Of a DNA stretch of 64,000 nt, positions 38,453 through 47,370 are shown one piece after another. The DNA lies in NCBI RefSeq assembly GCF_029714425.1, contig NZ_CP121668.1, positions 620,001 through 684,000 on the forward strand, read 5' to 3'. Both the position numbers and the translations under genes were made by a program. This DNA is from Bradyrhizobium sp. CB2312. Lineage in GTDB: Bacteria > Pseudomonadota > Alphaproteobacteria > Rhizobiales > Xanthobacteraceae. The stretch's first letter is position 1; each line of letters starts with the position of its first letter. The notes beneath the pieces are model-generated. The model saw only the letters and a program-made list of their open reading frames with translations, ran no database searches and was not told the DNA's origin.

Positions 38453-40264
38453 ATGGCGCTGGTTGTCTTGATCGTTGTTTTCGTTCTGTTGTTTGTCTTG
38501 CGATATCTGAAATTCGGCGCCATCGGCGCCGTCGAGGGCATGCCCGAGACGGTGGGCCGCAAGACGCTCGTCGTGTATGGCCCGCCGCTCGGCGGCAGGA
38601 CGTCGCGGAACGACCTCGAAAAGCTGGTGCGCGAGGCCTATCCCGACGCCGACATTCTCGTCCCGACCTACCGGCATTCCTGGATGTCGAACATCGACGC
38701 GTTCGAGCTCACGAGCCAGATCGAAGCCGCGATCCGGGACGCCGACGACAAGAACAAGATCGACGGATCATACCAATATGAAAAGATTGTGCTGTTCGGT
38801 TATTCGACCGGCGGGCTCCTGCTGCGCAAGGCCTACATCTGGGGACACGGGCTCGACGACGACCGCAGCGTCCCGCGCGGGCGGCATCCCTGGGTCGATC
38901 GGCTCGACCGCTTCGTGTCGTTGTCGGCGCCGAACCGCGGCTGGCCCAGCGACAAGCCGAAGCATCTCGATATCTTCCGCTATGCCATCGCCTATGTGCT
39001 TCAGCGGTTCGCCCGCCTGACCGGGACGGGCCGGTTCATCGAGAGCCTGATGCAGGGCTCACCCTTCGTATCCAACATGCGGGTGCAATGGATCGACCTG
39101 TTTCGCGACGGCAATGGCGCGTCCGCGGGTCGCAAGCCCCTGATCATCCACCTCGTCGGCGACAAGGACGAACTGGTCGATCGCGACGACAGCATCGATC
39201 TCGAAGCGGGCACGGGCGCGAACGTCATGATCAAGACGCTGGAGAGGCTTACGCACGCGGAGATATCGGAGAACCTCTACCGGGACGACGGCGCCGCGCC
39301 GATGAGCCCCACAGGCGAAGCTATCCGCATGGCGCTGATCACGCCGCCCGCCGCGTTTCCGGCCTATTGGGCCGATCGGGTCGGCGCGCTCCAGGCCGAT
39401 GACAATGTCACGCAGCTGATCTTCATCATGCACGGCATTCGCGACGAGGGTAGCTGGCCGGCCGAGGTGAAGCGGTCGATCGAAAGCCAGATCGGAGATG
39501 CCGCCGCGCACGTCAAGATCATCCCGCCGCTTTACCGGCGCTTCGCCATGCTGCCGTTCCTGCTCTACTGGGATCGCCAGCACAATGTGCGCTGGTTCAT
39601 GGACCAGTACACCCAGGCCAAGGCGATGTATCCGAAGTTGGAGCACGTGGATTTCATCGGCCACAGCAACGGCACCTACATCCTCGCCAGCGCGCTCGAG
39701 CGCTATCCGGTGCTGAAAGTTCGCAACGTCTTCTTTGCCGGCAGCGTCGTTCCCGTGCATTACGACTGGGCCAGACGGATCACGGATAAGCAGGTGACAG
39801 GCCGCGTCTGGAACGTCTGTGCCGACTTCGACTGGGTCGTGGCGATCTTCCCGCAGTTCTTCCAGCAGATCTCCGATTGGCTGGGGATCAAGAAATCCCG
39901 GCCTGGGCTATTGGATATCGGATCGGCCGGGTTTCGCGGCTTTCGTCAGGATGTGGAGACCGCGGGGATACTGACAAATCTGAAATACATCGCTGGTGAG
40001 CACGGCGCCGCCTTCGAGCCCGCGATGGTCGAACCGATCGCGGCCTATGTCAGCCGCGATCCCGAGATCGACTTCATCGCGTGCTGGCGGCCGCAGGACA
40101 GACCGAAGCCGGTGTGGCTTGAATTCTTTTCCAATCTGAGCTGGGCGATCTGGGCCGTGGGCGTTGGCCTGATCGTCGGGATCGGGATCCTGATTTCCGG
40201 GGTGGGCTGGCTCTGGCTGGTGGGCTATCTGATCGTGCTGTTCGGCCTGTTGACGACGCTCTGA
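38453..40264 (+). CDS. Membrane-anchored protein with two alpha/beta-hydrolase-like halves
   Basis: A 603-residue protein from ATG 38453 (a TTG at 38438 would add five residues). It starts with one membrane helix (MALVVLIVVFVLLFVL). A first hydrolase-like half has GYSTGG, with the putative nucleophile at Ser118. A second has LIFIMHGIRDEGSW as oxyanion strand and GHSNG, with Ser405 in the nucleophile elbow. The C-terminus has two further hydrophobic helices (from about 570). Both halves resemble lipase/esterase folds by motif only. I do not recognise a named family, and no neighbour clarifies the role. An Asp/His completing either triad was not assigned. Confidence 0.7.
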   Translation: MALVVLIVVFVLLFVLRYLKFGAIGAVEGMPETVGRKTLVVYGPPLGGRTSRNDLEKLVREAYPDADILVPTYRHSWMSNIDAFELTSQIEAAIRDADDKNKIDGSYQYEKIVLFGYSTGGLLLRKAYIWGHGLDDDRSVPRGRHPWVDRLDRFVSLSAPNRGWPSDKPKHLDIFRYAIAYVLQRFARLTGTGRFIESLMQGSPFVSNMRVQWIDLFRDGNGASAGRKPLIIHLVGDKDELVDRDDSIDLEAGTGANVMIKTLERLTHAEISENLYRDDGAAPMSPTGEAIRMALITPPAAFPAYWADRVGALQADDNVTQLIFIMHGIRDEGSWPAEVKRSIESQIGDAAAHVKIIPPLYRRFAMLPFLLYWDRQHNVRWFMDQYTQAKAMYPKLEHVDFIGHSNGTYILASALERYPVLKVRNVFFAGSVVPVHYDWARRITDKQVTGRVWNVCADFDWVVAIFPQFFQQISDWLGIKKSRPGLLDIGSAGFRGFRQDVETAGILTNLKYIAGEHGAAFEPAMVEPIAAYVSRDPEIDFIACWRPQDRPKPVWLEFFSNLSWAIWAVGVGLIVGIGILISGVGWLWLVGYLIVLFGLLTTL

Positions 40265-40381
40265 GAGGGCTGCCTTGGAGGTCGCGCCTCTCCTTGCCAG
40301 TGGTGCTGCCGTTCACTCTGGCGGAGGGGCGGATGGCCCATCGGGGATGAACATGCACCCGCCCCGCCGCGACATATCATC

Positions 40382-41077
40382 ATGCCCCTTCGCGCCATCC
40401 TCGCCCTCATCCTCACGCTCACCGCGCTGCCTCAGGCGCACGCCACGGCCGAGCACCAGTACAAGAAGGGCGAATACGCCATCATCCAGGGCGGGCGTGC
40501 GCCGAATGGGAAGCTCTCGGTCGCGGCTCATGCCGGCGGCGAGGCCGGGCGCGAGGGTTTTCGCCTCTATCTGATGGCGGAGCCGAGCCATCGCCGGCTG
40601 ATGACGCTCGACAATGTCAATGACGACAACATCCTCGACACCGCGCCGGACGCCTTCCACGCGGCCTGGTCGGCCGATGCGCGCATTGTCGCGGTGAGCT
40701 TCCGCAGCGAGCGCCATATCGTCACCTTGAACCTCTACGCCGTCGACGGCGGCCGCGCGCGCCTGCTCAAGGGGCCGGACCTGTTCCGCGACGTCACCGG
40801 CCGCAGCATCGACGTCATGACTGACGTCGACATGCGCACCTCCGTGCCGGCGCTGACCTGGCAGGCCCCGCGCCGCTTCCACCTCACGGAGTATCGCGTG
40901 TTCGTGCTCGACGACCTGGCGCTCGCGGACAAGCTGGGGGTGCTCGCCAAGACGACGAAACGCGAGGGCGGCGGGAACACGGTCCAGTTCTCGGCCGAGG
41001 CCGATGGCGAGATCCTGCCTGATGGCAGCGTCCGCATGGGCAAGCCGGCGGCCGGGAAGTTCGAGGAGCTGGAGTAG
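40382..41077 (+). CDS. Secreted protein of unknown function
   Basis: A 231-residue protein with a signal peptide (MPLRAILALILTLTALPQAHA, cleavage near residue 21). The mature part has a predicted all-beta character (alternating strands around RLYLMAEP, RIVAVSFRSERHIVTLNLY, YRVFVLDDL) and no cysteine. I do not recognise the family. It starts 118 nt after the double-hydrolase gene and may be cotranscribed; codon use is like its neighbours, so it is probably a real gene. Confidence 0.65.
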   Translation: MPLRAILALILTLTALPQAHATAEHQYKKGEYAIIQGGRAPNGKLSVAAHAGGEAGREGFRLYLMAEPSHRRLMTLDNVNDDNILDTAPDAFHAAWSADARIVAVSFRSERHIVTLNLYAVDGGRARLLKGPDLFRDVTGRSIDVMTDVDMRTSVPALTWQAPRRFHLTEYRVFVLDDLALADKLGVLAKTTKREGGGNTVQFSAEADGEILPDGSVRMGKPAAGKFEELE

Positions 41078-41197
41078 GGCGGCCGCAATGCATGCCGTCC
41101 CGGTCGGCCATGCCGCCGGCGCAACTCGCAATTTGCCATCCACCCACTAAACTTCATGCAATCGCTTCCATCCCTCCATCCCCCTGGAACTCCCCGC

Positions 41198-42310
41198 ATG
41201 AGCGCCCTGTTTTCCCCGATCAAGCTGCGCGGCCTGACGTTGAAGAACCGCGTCGTGGTGTCGCCGATGTGCCAATATTCGGCCGACGACGGCGTCGCCA
41301 CTGACTGGCACTTCACCCACATCAACAATCTCAGCCTGTCGGGCGCGGCGATGTTCTGCATCGAGGCGACCCATGTCGAGGCGATCGGCCGCATCACGCC
41401 GGGCTGCCTCGGGCTCTACAGCGATGCCTGCGAGGCCGCGCTGAAGCAGATCCTCTCCTCCGTGCGCAAGCATTCCTCCACCGCGGTGGCGATGCAGCTC
41501 GCCCATGCGGGCCGCAAAGCGTCCAGCGCGCGGCCCTGGGACGGCGGCCAGCTGATCCCGGTCGAGCACGGCGGCTGGCAGACGGTGGCGCCTTCAGCGG
41601 TGCCGCACAAGGAGGGCGAGGCCGCGCCGCTGGCGCTGGATGCGAGCGGCCTCAAGCGCATCCGCGATGCCTTCGTCGACAGCGCAAAGCGCGCGATGCG
41701 CATCGGCATCGACGCGATCGAGCTGCACGGCGCGCACGGCTATCTGCTGCACCAGTTCCTCTCGCCGATCTCCAACAAGCGCACCGACGAATATGGCGGC
41801 AGCCTGCAGAACCGCATGCGCTTCCCGCTCGAGGTCTATGATGCGGTGCGCGCCGTCGTCCCGCACGACAAGCCGGTCGGCATGCGGGTGTCGTCGACCG
41901 ACTGGGTCGAGGGCGGCTGGGACCTCGCGCAGACCATCGAGTTCGCGAGCGCGCTGAAGGCGCGCGGCGTCGACTGGATCGATGCCTCCTCCGGCGGCGT
42001 CTCGCCGCTGCAGAAAATTACGCTCGGCCCCGGCTATCAGGTGCAGTTCGCCGAGGCCATCAAGCGCGAGACCGGATTGCCGACCATCGCCGTCGGCCTC
42101 ATCACCGATCCGAAGCAGGCGGAGGACATCGTCGCGTCCGGCAAGGCCGACATGGTCGCGCTCGCCCGCGGCATGCTCTACGACCCGCGCTGGGCCTGGC
42201 ACGCCGCCGCCGAACTTGGCGGCGAGGTCGAAGCCCCGCCGCAATATTGGCGCTCGCAGCCCTCGACGCAGAAGGCGCTGTTCGGCAAGACGACGTTCGG
42301 CGCGCGGTGA
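41198..42310 (+). CDS. NADH:flavin oxidoreductase of the old yellow enzyme family (YqjM-like)
   Basis: A 370-residue FMN enzyme that reduces activated C=C bonds with NAD(P)H. The YqjM-class pattern is clear: LTLKNRVVVSPMCQYSA with the FMN-side Cys, QLAHAGRK, the catalytic His pair in IELHGAHGYLLHQFLSP, SNKRTDEYGGSLQNRMRF, and the C-terminal IVASGKADMVALARGMLYDPRW. The ATG at 41198 (MSALFSPIKLRGL) is the family start; an ATG at 41156 would add 14 residues without homology. Physiological substrate unknown. Confidence 0.92.
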   Translation: MSALFSPIKLRGLTLKNRVVVSPMCQYSADDGVATDWHFTHINNLSLSGAAMFCIEATHVEAIGRITPGCLGLYSDACEAALKQILSSVRKHSSTAVAMQLAHAGRKASSARPWDGGQLIPVEHGGWQTVAPSAVPHKEGEAAPLALDASGLKRIRDAFVDSAKRAMRIGIDAIELHGAHGYLLHQFLSPISNKRTDEYGGSLQNRMRFPLEVYDAVRAVVPHDKPVGMRVSSTDWVEGGWDLAQTIEFASALKARGVDWIDASSGGVSPLQKITLGPGYQVQFAEAIKRETGLPTIAVGLITDPKQAEDIVASGKADMVALARGMLYDPRWAWHAAAELGGEVEAPPQYWRSQPSTQKALFGKTTFGAR

Positions 42311-42316
42311 CTTCTT

Positions 42317-42480
42317 CACCTCTCCCCGCTTGCGGGGAGAGGTCGGATTGCGCGCAAGCGCAATCCGGGTGAGGGGGTACAGGTGCGGCGATAATCTCAT
42401 GCGCGGAGAGAAGCCCCTCACCCCAACCCTCCCAGCGCGAGCGAAGCTCGTCGCGCCCCCGTAAGAACGGGGAGAGGGAG
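42317..42480. repeat. Intergenic palindromic repeat, family B copy 2
   Basis: Same outer arms as the 7116-7258 element (CACCTCTCCCCGCTTGCGGG / GTAAGAACGGGGAGAGG) and the GTGAGGGGGTACAGGTG block, but with a 20-nt insertion (around 42432-42455) before the last arm. It follows the oxidoreductase gene directly. Confidence 0.8.
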
Positions 42481-42587
42481 TTGGCACCTCACCATCACGC
42501 GACCTCACGTATCCGTAAAACTCCTCGGCTTTCGCGCTCCGCAAAACTGGCCTAACCTTGCATCGTGGGGCATCACGGAGGCCCGCC

Positions 42588-42995
42588 ATGCGGTTTCGTG
42601 TCCGGAAGACTGCTCATGTGTTCGAGCGCGTGGGTCTTGCGATGGCAGGCGCGGCGTGCGGGCTGTTCGTCGGTGCCTATGTCGGTTCGTCGATCGCGCA
42701 CCTCACCACGCAGGGTTTCCTGCTGACGATGATGCTGCTCGGCTTCGTCGGCTTCTATCTCGGCATCGACACGCCGCAGCTTCCCTTCGACGACGCGCAC
42801 AGCCATATCGACGCCGCGGAATTCTTGAGCGCCGCCGGCACGCTCTGCGCCACCTTCACTGCGCTCGCCTCCGTCGCCGTGATCGTGCTGCGGCTGGAGC
42901 CGCACATCGCCTGGACCTGGCTCGTGCTGCTCGGCTGGATCGCCGGCGTCGCCATGCAGATCGTCGCAGGGACAAAGGCGAGGATGCGGAAGTAG
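42588..42995 (+). CDS. Small membrane protein of unknown function
   Basis: A 135-residue protein with four hydrophobic segments (about residues 16-38, 42-60, 75-100 and 106-125), separated by a short acidic loop PQLPFDDAHSHIDAAE. The ATG at 42588 has GGAG eight nt upstream; the frame is open 10 codons further without a good site. No family recognised. It lies between two repeats and has normal codon bias. Confidence 0.7.
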   Translation: MRFRVRKTAHVFERVGLAMAGAACGLFVGAYVGSSIAHLTTQGFLLTMMLLGFVGFYLGIDTPQLPFDDAHSHIDAAEFLSAAGTLCATFTALASVAVIVLRLEPHIAWTWLVLLGWIAGVAMQIVAGTKARMRK

Positions 42996-43002
42996 GGCTC
43001 TT

Positions 43003-43152
43003 CCTTCTCCCCTTGTGGGAGAAGGTGGCGCGAAGCGCCGGATGAGGGGTTGCTTCGGCAAGTTCAAATGCGAGAGTTTCGCGCGCGGAGAGAGACCCCT
43101 CACCCGTCTCGCCGCGTTGCGGCGAGCCACCCTCTCCCACAAGGGGAGAGGG
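43003..43152. repeat. Intergenic palindromic repeat, family B' copy 2
   Basis: CCTTCTCCCCTTGTGGGAG / CTCTCCCACAAGGGGAGAGG arms, with GGCGCGAAGCGCC and CTCGCCGCGTTGCGGCGAG inside, nearly identical to 30465-30613. It is inverted relative to 43567-43713, and the two flank the PilZ gene. Confidence 0.8.
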
Positions 43153-43171
43153 TAAGAAAGAAGGCAGCCCC

Positions 43172-43423
43172 CTAAAACACCACGCCGACCCGCGTGCCGC
43201 GCTTCCACGCGATCCGGCAGCGCTTTTTCGTGTTGACGTGCAGCAGCTCGAACCGATCGGGGATGCTCACCTGCCCGCCGAGATCGACGCAGGCCCCGCC
43301 GGGCGAATAGTCGATCAGCGTGCAGGGGATGACCGGCTTGCGCGGGTCGGTGATGATCTTGGCCTGGCGGGACACCAGGCCTGCGGGTTTGACGCGGACA
43401 AATTTTCGCGGATGCATTGGCAC
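43172..43423 (-). CDS. PilZ domain protein
   Basis: An 83-residue single-domain protein. It has a basic N-terminus (MPMHPRKFVRVKPAGLVSRQ) and IDYSPGGACVDLGG, corresponding to the RxxxR and (D/N)-x-S-x-x-G motifs of PilZ domains that bind cyclic di-GMP. The first motif is imperfect (R-K-F-V-R), so nucleotide binding is likely but unproven. It is closely flanked by inverted copies of one repeat family. Single PilZ domains of this size usually act as adaptor proteins. Confidence 0.8.
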   Translation of the reverse strand: MPMHPRKFVRVKPAGLVSRQAKIITDPRKPVIPCTLIDYSPGGACVDLGGQVSIPDRFELLHVNTKKRCRIAWKRGTRVGVVF

Positions 43424-43566
43424 ATCTCCTCCAATTCCGCAGCTTACGGCGGGCTCGGTGCAGGATGATGCAGAGCAGTTGATGCGATGACGCTAAGGCG
43501 GCCCGGAGAATTTTAATGAAAAGTGGCGGTGAAGCGAGAAAGTAGCGGTAGCGAGGTGCGGTCTTC

Positions 43567-43713
43567 CCCTCTCCCCTTGTGGGAGAGGGTGGCTCGCCGC
43601 GCAGCGGCGAGACGGGTGAGGGTTTCTCTCCACGCATCGAACTCCTGCATGCGCAGCGACAACCCCTCATCCGGCGCGCCTTCGCGCGCCACCTTCTCCC
43701 ACAAGGGGAGAAG
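43567..43713. repeat. Intergenic palindromic repeat, family B' copy 3 (inverted)
   Basis: Arms CCTCTCCCCTTGTGGGAGAGG and CCTTCTCCCACAAGGGGAGAAGG; interior CTCGCCGCGCAGCGGCGAG and GGCGCGCCTTCGCGCGCC. Reverse orientation relative to 43003-43152. The remaining parts of the gap 43424-43726 show nothing else apart from the PilZ upstream region. Confidence 0.8.
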
Positions 43714-43726
43714 GGAAGCCGCCCCC

Positions 43727-45058
43727 TCACGCCACGTGCTCCTCTGCCGGCGCGTCCGTATGCGGCGGCACCGGCATCGGCACGGTGACATACTCTTTCG
43801 GCAGGTTCACCGGCCGGTAGTCCGGCTCCGCCGCCATCCGCTTCAACACGCTCTCATGCACATGCGCGCCCTCGGGGATGAGGCGCGGCTCGCAATCGGG
43901 GATGTAGAAGCCGAGCACCACCGTCCTGTCAGGCCATTCCTTGTACTTCGCGCGCTTCGGTAAGTACTCCAGCACGCGCCAGGCCGCATTCATCGAATTG
44001 TGCAGTTCGCCCGTCTTGCCGGCATAGGCCGGCGCGACGTATTGGAACGGCGAGTTCTTGCGCTGGATGCCCCAGGCGAGTTGGTTCACGGTGCGCGGGT
44101 TGAACTTCAGCCCGGCCTTTTCCGCCTCCGCGATCATCCAGATCAGCGGATATTTGGACTCGCCGCTCTCGGCCTCCGCATAGCCGCCGCCGACGTCGCA
44201 ATGCACGCCGGCGAACCACACCTGCAAAATGTCCTGCGGCACCTTCTTCTCGTCCGGCACGTAGCGGTTGCTCCAGAAGTCCTGCGGCTCGACATATTTG
44301 TTGAGGCGGAACATGCGCCGCCGCTCGTCGATCGCGATCGCCTGGCGGAAGATGTTGACGCTCGGATTGCGCCGCGTGAAGGCGAGTTCCTCCAGGCTGA
44401 ACACGAAGAAGAGATTGTCGCGCCGCGGCACGATCACGCTCGCCACCGTGTCCCAGACGCCGATGAAGTGGATGGTCGGCCAGCGCGTCGAGGTGATGCG
44501 CGCGAACTGCGCGGCGAGGTCGAATTTGCCCTGCGGCAGCGGTCCCTGATCGTCCACCGCGACATCGCGGAGGTCCTCGACCTCGTTGCCGCGCCCGGTG
44601 CCGGAATATTGCTTGTAGGCGACCATGCCGCTTCCTGCGAGGTTCGCCTGCTCCGGCGAGATCAGGCCGATTTTATGAATGAGCCCCGCCAGCACCCGCA
44701 CCGTATAGGCCCCGCGCGAGAAGCCGAACAGGTAGATGTGGTCGCCGGGCGCGTAGTGCTCGATCAGGAAGCAATAGGCCGAGAGCACGTTGTCATCGAG
44801 CCCGTAGCCGGTGGCGAGCCCCAGCACCAGATTGATGTTGGCCTTCCAGCGGTGCCACGTCGTCGGTTCCGTCACCGTGCCGACCCCGGGATCGTAAAAC
44901 ACCATCTGCCGCGGCTGCGTCTTGTCGGTCTTGCGCAGGCAGCGATAGAGCTTCAGGACGTTGGAGATGTTCTCCGAAATCTCGTTGCCGGTGCCGTCAC
45001 AGCAGATGACGAGGTTTTTCGAGCCGGGTTTGCGGTCGGTGTCGTGCGCGTGCTCCAC
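43727..45058 (-). CDS. DUF2235 (Tle1-type phospholipase/alpha-beta hydrolase) family protein
   Basis: A 443-residue protein. The N-terminus KNLVICCDGTGNEISE is the DUF2235 hallmark, and GFSRGAYTVR near residue 120 is the nucleophile elbow. HFIGVWDTVASV and the late HCDVGGGYAE contribute candidate acid and His positions. The family includes the type VI secretion phospholipase Tle1, but no vgrG, PAAR or immunity gene is close, so an internal role is as likely. A second, broken copy of its first 65 codons and leader is found at 48066-48294. Confidence 0.87.
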   Translation of the reverse strand: MEHAHDTDRKPGSKNLVICCDGTGNEISENISNVLKLYRCLRKTDKTQPRQMVFYDPGVGTVTEPTTWHRWKANINLVLGLATGYGLDDNVLSAYCFLIEHYAPGDHIYLFGFSRGAYTVRVLAGLIHKIGLISPEQANLAGSGMVAYKQYSGTGRGNEVEDLRDVAVDDQGPLPQGKFDLAAQFARITSTRWPTIHFIGVWDTVASVIVPRRDNLFFVFSLEELAFTRRNPSVNIFRQAIAIDERRRMFRLNKYVEPQDFWSNRYVPDEKKVPQDILQVWFAGVHCDVGGGYAEAESGESKYPLIWMIAEAEKAGLKFNPRTVNQLAWGIQRKNSPFQYVAPAYAGKTGELHNSMNAAWRVLEYLPKRAKYKEWPDRTVVLGFYIPDCEPRLIPEGAHVHESVLKRMAAEPDYRPVNLPKEYVTVPMPVPPHTDAPAEEHVA

Positions 45059-45328
45059 GGTATCCCCCTCCCAGTGATGCTACCGGGGCGAGCATAGCGG
45101 AAACGGATGGCAGCGAGGAGACGAAGTCGGCAAGGGGGCGGCATGTCGCCCCATTGCCGCGTCATCTGTTGACATTAACCACTCGTTAACCATGCCGGCG
45201 CCTAATGTGGACGACTGGGGGTCACCATGTCGGCCCATGTGACGCGACCGCAATTGATGCCTGTTTCGGCCGGTCCAGCCCTCGGCTGGCTGGCGGTTCG
45301 CGCCACGGCTGTCCTACGGAGCAAAGCA

Positions 45329-45874
45329 ATGTTCGGGAAGGACGATCTAGTGGACAATCTCAGCCGCGATCTCGATCGCGCGCGCACAAGACGCGATGCA
45401 CTCGCATCCGAAGCCACCACCCTGACGGCTCAGATCGCCGAGATCGAAGCCCGCCTTTCGGAGGAGAAGAACAGGCGGGAGCGTGATCGCGTCCTCGCCG
45501 AAATCGAAGCGATAAAAACGCGAATCGCGCAGGCCGCCGGCGCGTTTGCCCCCGTCGTCGATGGTCTCTCCAAGGCGATCGCGCAGGCTTCGGCCGTCGT
45601 GCCCGAGGCGCGCGAGCTCAAGAGTTTCCTGGTGTCGGTGGCGACCGAAATCGACACCGTGCTCGATCCCCTGTTGCGTGAACTGGACCAGCGTGCGGAC
45701 GCCGTGCGAACAGGACACGCCGTGCTGGACCTTCCGAGCTCGGCCAGTGAAGCGCCCATCGAGCCGCCCAAAGAGGCGGGCGATCGCCTGCTTCGCTTTC
45801 CGGCATGGCTGTCTCGCGACAAGGAGACGGAAAAACGGGAAGCAGCGGAGACCCCGCGCAGCACGGCAGCGTAA
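45329..45874 (+). CDS. Coiled-coil protein of unknown function
   Basis: A 181-residue protein from ATG 45329, chosen for the GGAG upstream and because the preceding codons lack any pattern. Residues 5-75 are a strongly charged heptad coiled coil (RDLDRARTRRDALAS, IEARLSEEKNRRERD). A second helical part follows (LKSFLVSVATEIDTVLDPLLRELDQ), then a Pro/Glu-rich C-terminus. Such proteins often oligomerise. It is divergent from DUF2235 and faces ftsZ. No family recognised. Confidence 0.7.
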   Translation: MFGKDDLVDNLSRDLDRARTRRDALASEATTLTAQIAEIEARLSEEKNRRERDRVLAEIEAIKTRIAQAAGAFAPVVDGLSKAIAQASAVVPEARELKSFLVSVATEIDTVLDPLLRELDQRADAVRTGHAVLDLPSSASEAPIEPPKEAGDRLLRFPAWLSRDKETEKREAAETPRSTAA

Positions 45875-45933
45875 ACGCGGCGGGTGGCGCATCCTTCGAG
45901 ACGCCCGCCAAAGCGGGATAGTTGCTGTTTGCT

Positions 45934-46035
45934 CCGTCATTCCGGGGCGCGCCTCTTGGCGCGAGCCCGGAATCCATACTCACGATGGTGGTTATGGATC
46001 CCGGGCTCGCGACTTCGTCGCGCCCCGGGATGACG
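45934..46035. repeat. Intergenic palindromic repeat, family D copy 1
   Basis: CCGTCATTCCGGGGCGCG / CGCGCCCCGGGATGACG arms with GGCGCGAGCCCGGAATCCAT and ATGGATCCCGGGCTCGCG inside. A second copy lies at 54857-54966. It sits between the convergent coiled-coil and ftsZ genes. Confidence 0.8.
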
Positions 46036-46060
46036 ACTTATTGTCTTGTTGGGCTGCCGC

Positions 46061-47320
46061 TCAGTTGGCGGCGCGGCGCAGGAAGGCGGGGATGTCGAGA
46101 ATGCTTTCGTCGGCCATATTGCGCGGGGATGATCGGCCGTAGGGATCGAGCGATTGCTGAGCCGCCTGGCGCGCATAGTCCGGATTCGGCCTTGCCGGTG
46201 GCCCCACGGGGTTATGCGGCTGCGGGCGGAGCGGCGGGCTTTCCACCTGCGGCAGGGTCGCACTGCGCTCGATGCGATCGGCGATGCGGCGGCTGTCGTT
46301 GCGCAGCCGGCCGGCAAGCTGCGTGAGCGCGGTTTCCACCGCGGGCGCCTGCTGCGCCGGGTCGACATTGTCGATCCCGGTCGCCACCACCGAGACGCGG
46401 ACGATGCCTTCGAGGCTTTCATCGAACGAGGCGCCGACGATGATGTTGGCGTCCGGATCGGCCTCGTCGCGAATCCGGGTGGCGGCTTCGTCGACCTCGT
46501 ACAGCATGAGATCCTTGCCGCCGGTGATGGAGATGATGAGGCCGCTGGCGCGCTTGATCGAGGGGTTCTCGATCAATGGATTGGAGATGGCCGCCACGGC
46601 GGCCGCGAGCACGCGTTTCTCGCCGGACGCCTCGCCCCGTCCCATCATGGCCTTGCCCTTCTCGCGCATCACGGAGAGAACGTCGGCGAAATCGAGATTG
46701 ATCAGGCCTTCCTTGACGATGAGGTCGCTGATGCAGGCCACGCCCGAATAGAGCACCTGGTCGGCAAGGGCAAAGGCATCGGCGAACGTGGTCTTCGCGC
46801 TGGCGACGCGGAACAGATTCTGGTTCGGGATGATCAGGAGGGTGTCGACCGTCTTCAGCAGTTCCTCGATGCCGGCTTCGGCAAAGCGCATGCGGCGCTG
46901 GCCCTCGAAGTAGAACGGCTTGGTGACGACGCCGATGGTGAGGATGCCGAGCTCGCGCGCGGTCCTGGCGATGATCGGTGCAGCCCCGGTACCGGTGCCG
47001 CCGCCCATGCCGGCCGTCACGAACACCATGTGCGCGCCGGTCAGATGCTCGCGGATCGTATCGATGACCTCCTCGGCTGCGGCGCGTCCGAGTTCGGGCT
47101 GCGAGCCGGCGCCGAGGCCTGCGGTGACGTTGGTGCCGAGCTGGATCAGGCGCGTCGCCTTCGACATGGCAAGCGCCTGCGCGTCGGTATTGGCGACGAC
47201 GAACTCGACCCCTTGCAGCCCGGCCGTGATCATGTTGTTGACGGCGTTGCCGCCGGCGCCGCCGACGCCGAACACGACGATGCGGGCTTTCATCTCGCGG
47301 ATGTCGGTGATGCCAGTCAT
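46061..47320 (-). CDS. ftsZ: FtsZ-family cell division GTPase, solitary copy
   Basis: A 419-residue tubulin-like GTPase. The G-box GGGTGTG is at 106-112, the synergy (T7) loop NLDFADV at 208-214, and the N-terminal [13 protein letters not shown] is standard, so polymerisation and GTP hydrolysis look intact. The C-terminal tail ends [11 protein letters not shown], matching the alphaproteobacterial FtsA-binding peptide. It is shorter than the roughly 600-residue FtsZ of the dcw cluster in this group, and no ftsQ, ftsA or mur gene is nearby, so it is probably a second FtsZ. Start ATG 47320; the frame is open upstream by chance. Confidence 0.92.
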   Translation of the reverse strand: MTGITDIREMKARIVVFGVGGAGGNAVNNMITAGLQGVEFVVANTDAQALAMSKATRLIQLGTNVTAGLGAGSQPELGRAAAEEVIDTIREHLTGAHMVFVTAGMGGGTGTGAAPIIARTARELGILTIGVVTKPFYFEGQRRMRFAEAGIEELLKTVDTLLIIPNQNLFRVASAKTTFADAFALADQVLYSGVACISDLIVKEGLINLDFADVLSVMREKGKAMMGRGEASGEKRVLAAAVAAISNPLIENPSIKRASGLIISITGGKDLMLYEVDEAATRIRDEADPDANIIVGASFDESLEGIVRVSVVATGIDNVDPAQQAPAVETALTQLAGRLRNDSRRIADRIERSATLPQVESPPLRPQPHNPVGPPARPNPDYARQAAQQSLDPYGRSSPRNMADESILDIPAFLRRAAN

Positions 47321-47370
47321 TCTGTCCTCGCGGTTGCTCCGGCGGCCGGGAATGGGGAAAGGTTCAAGTG

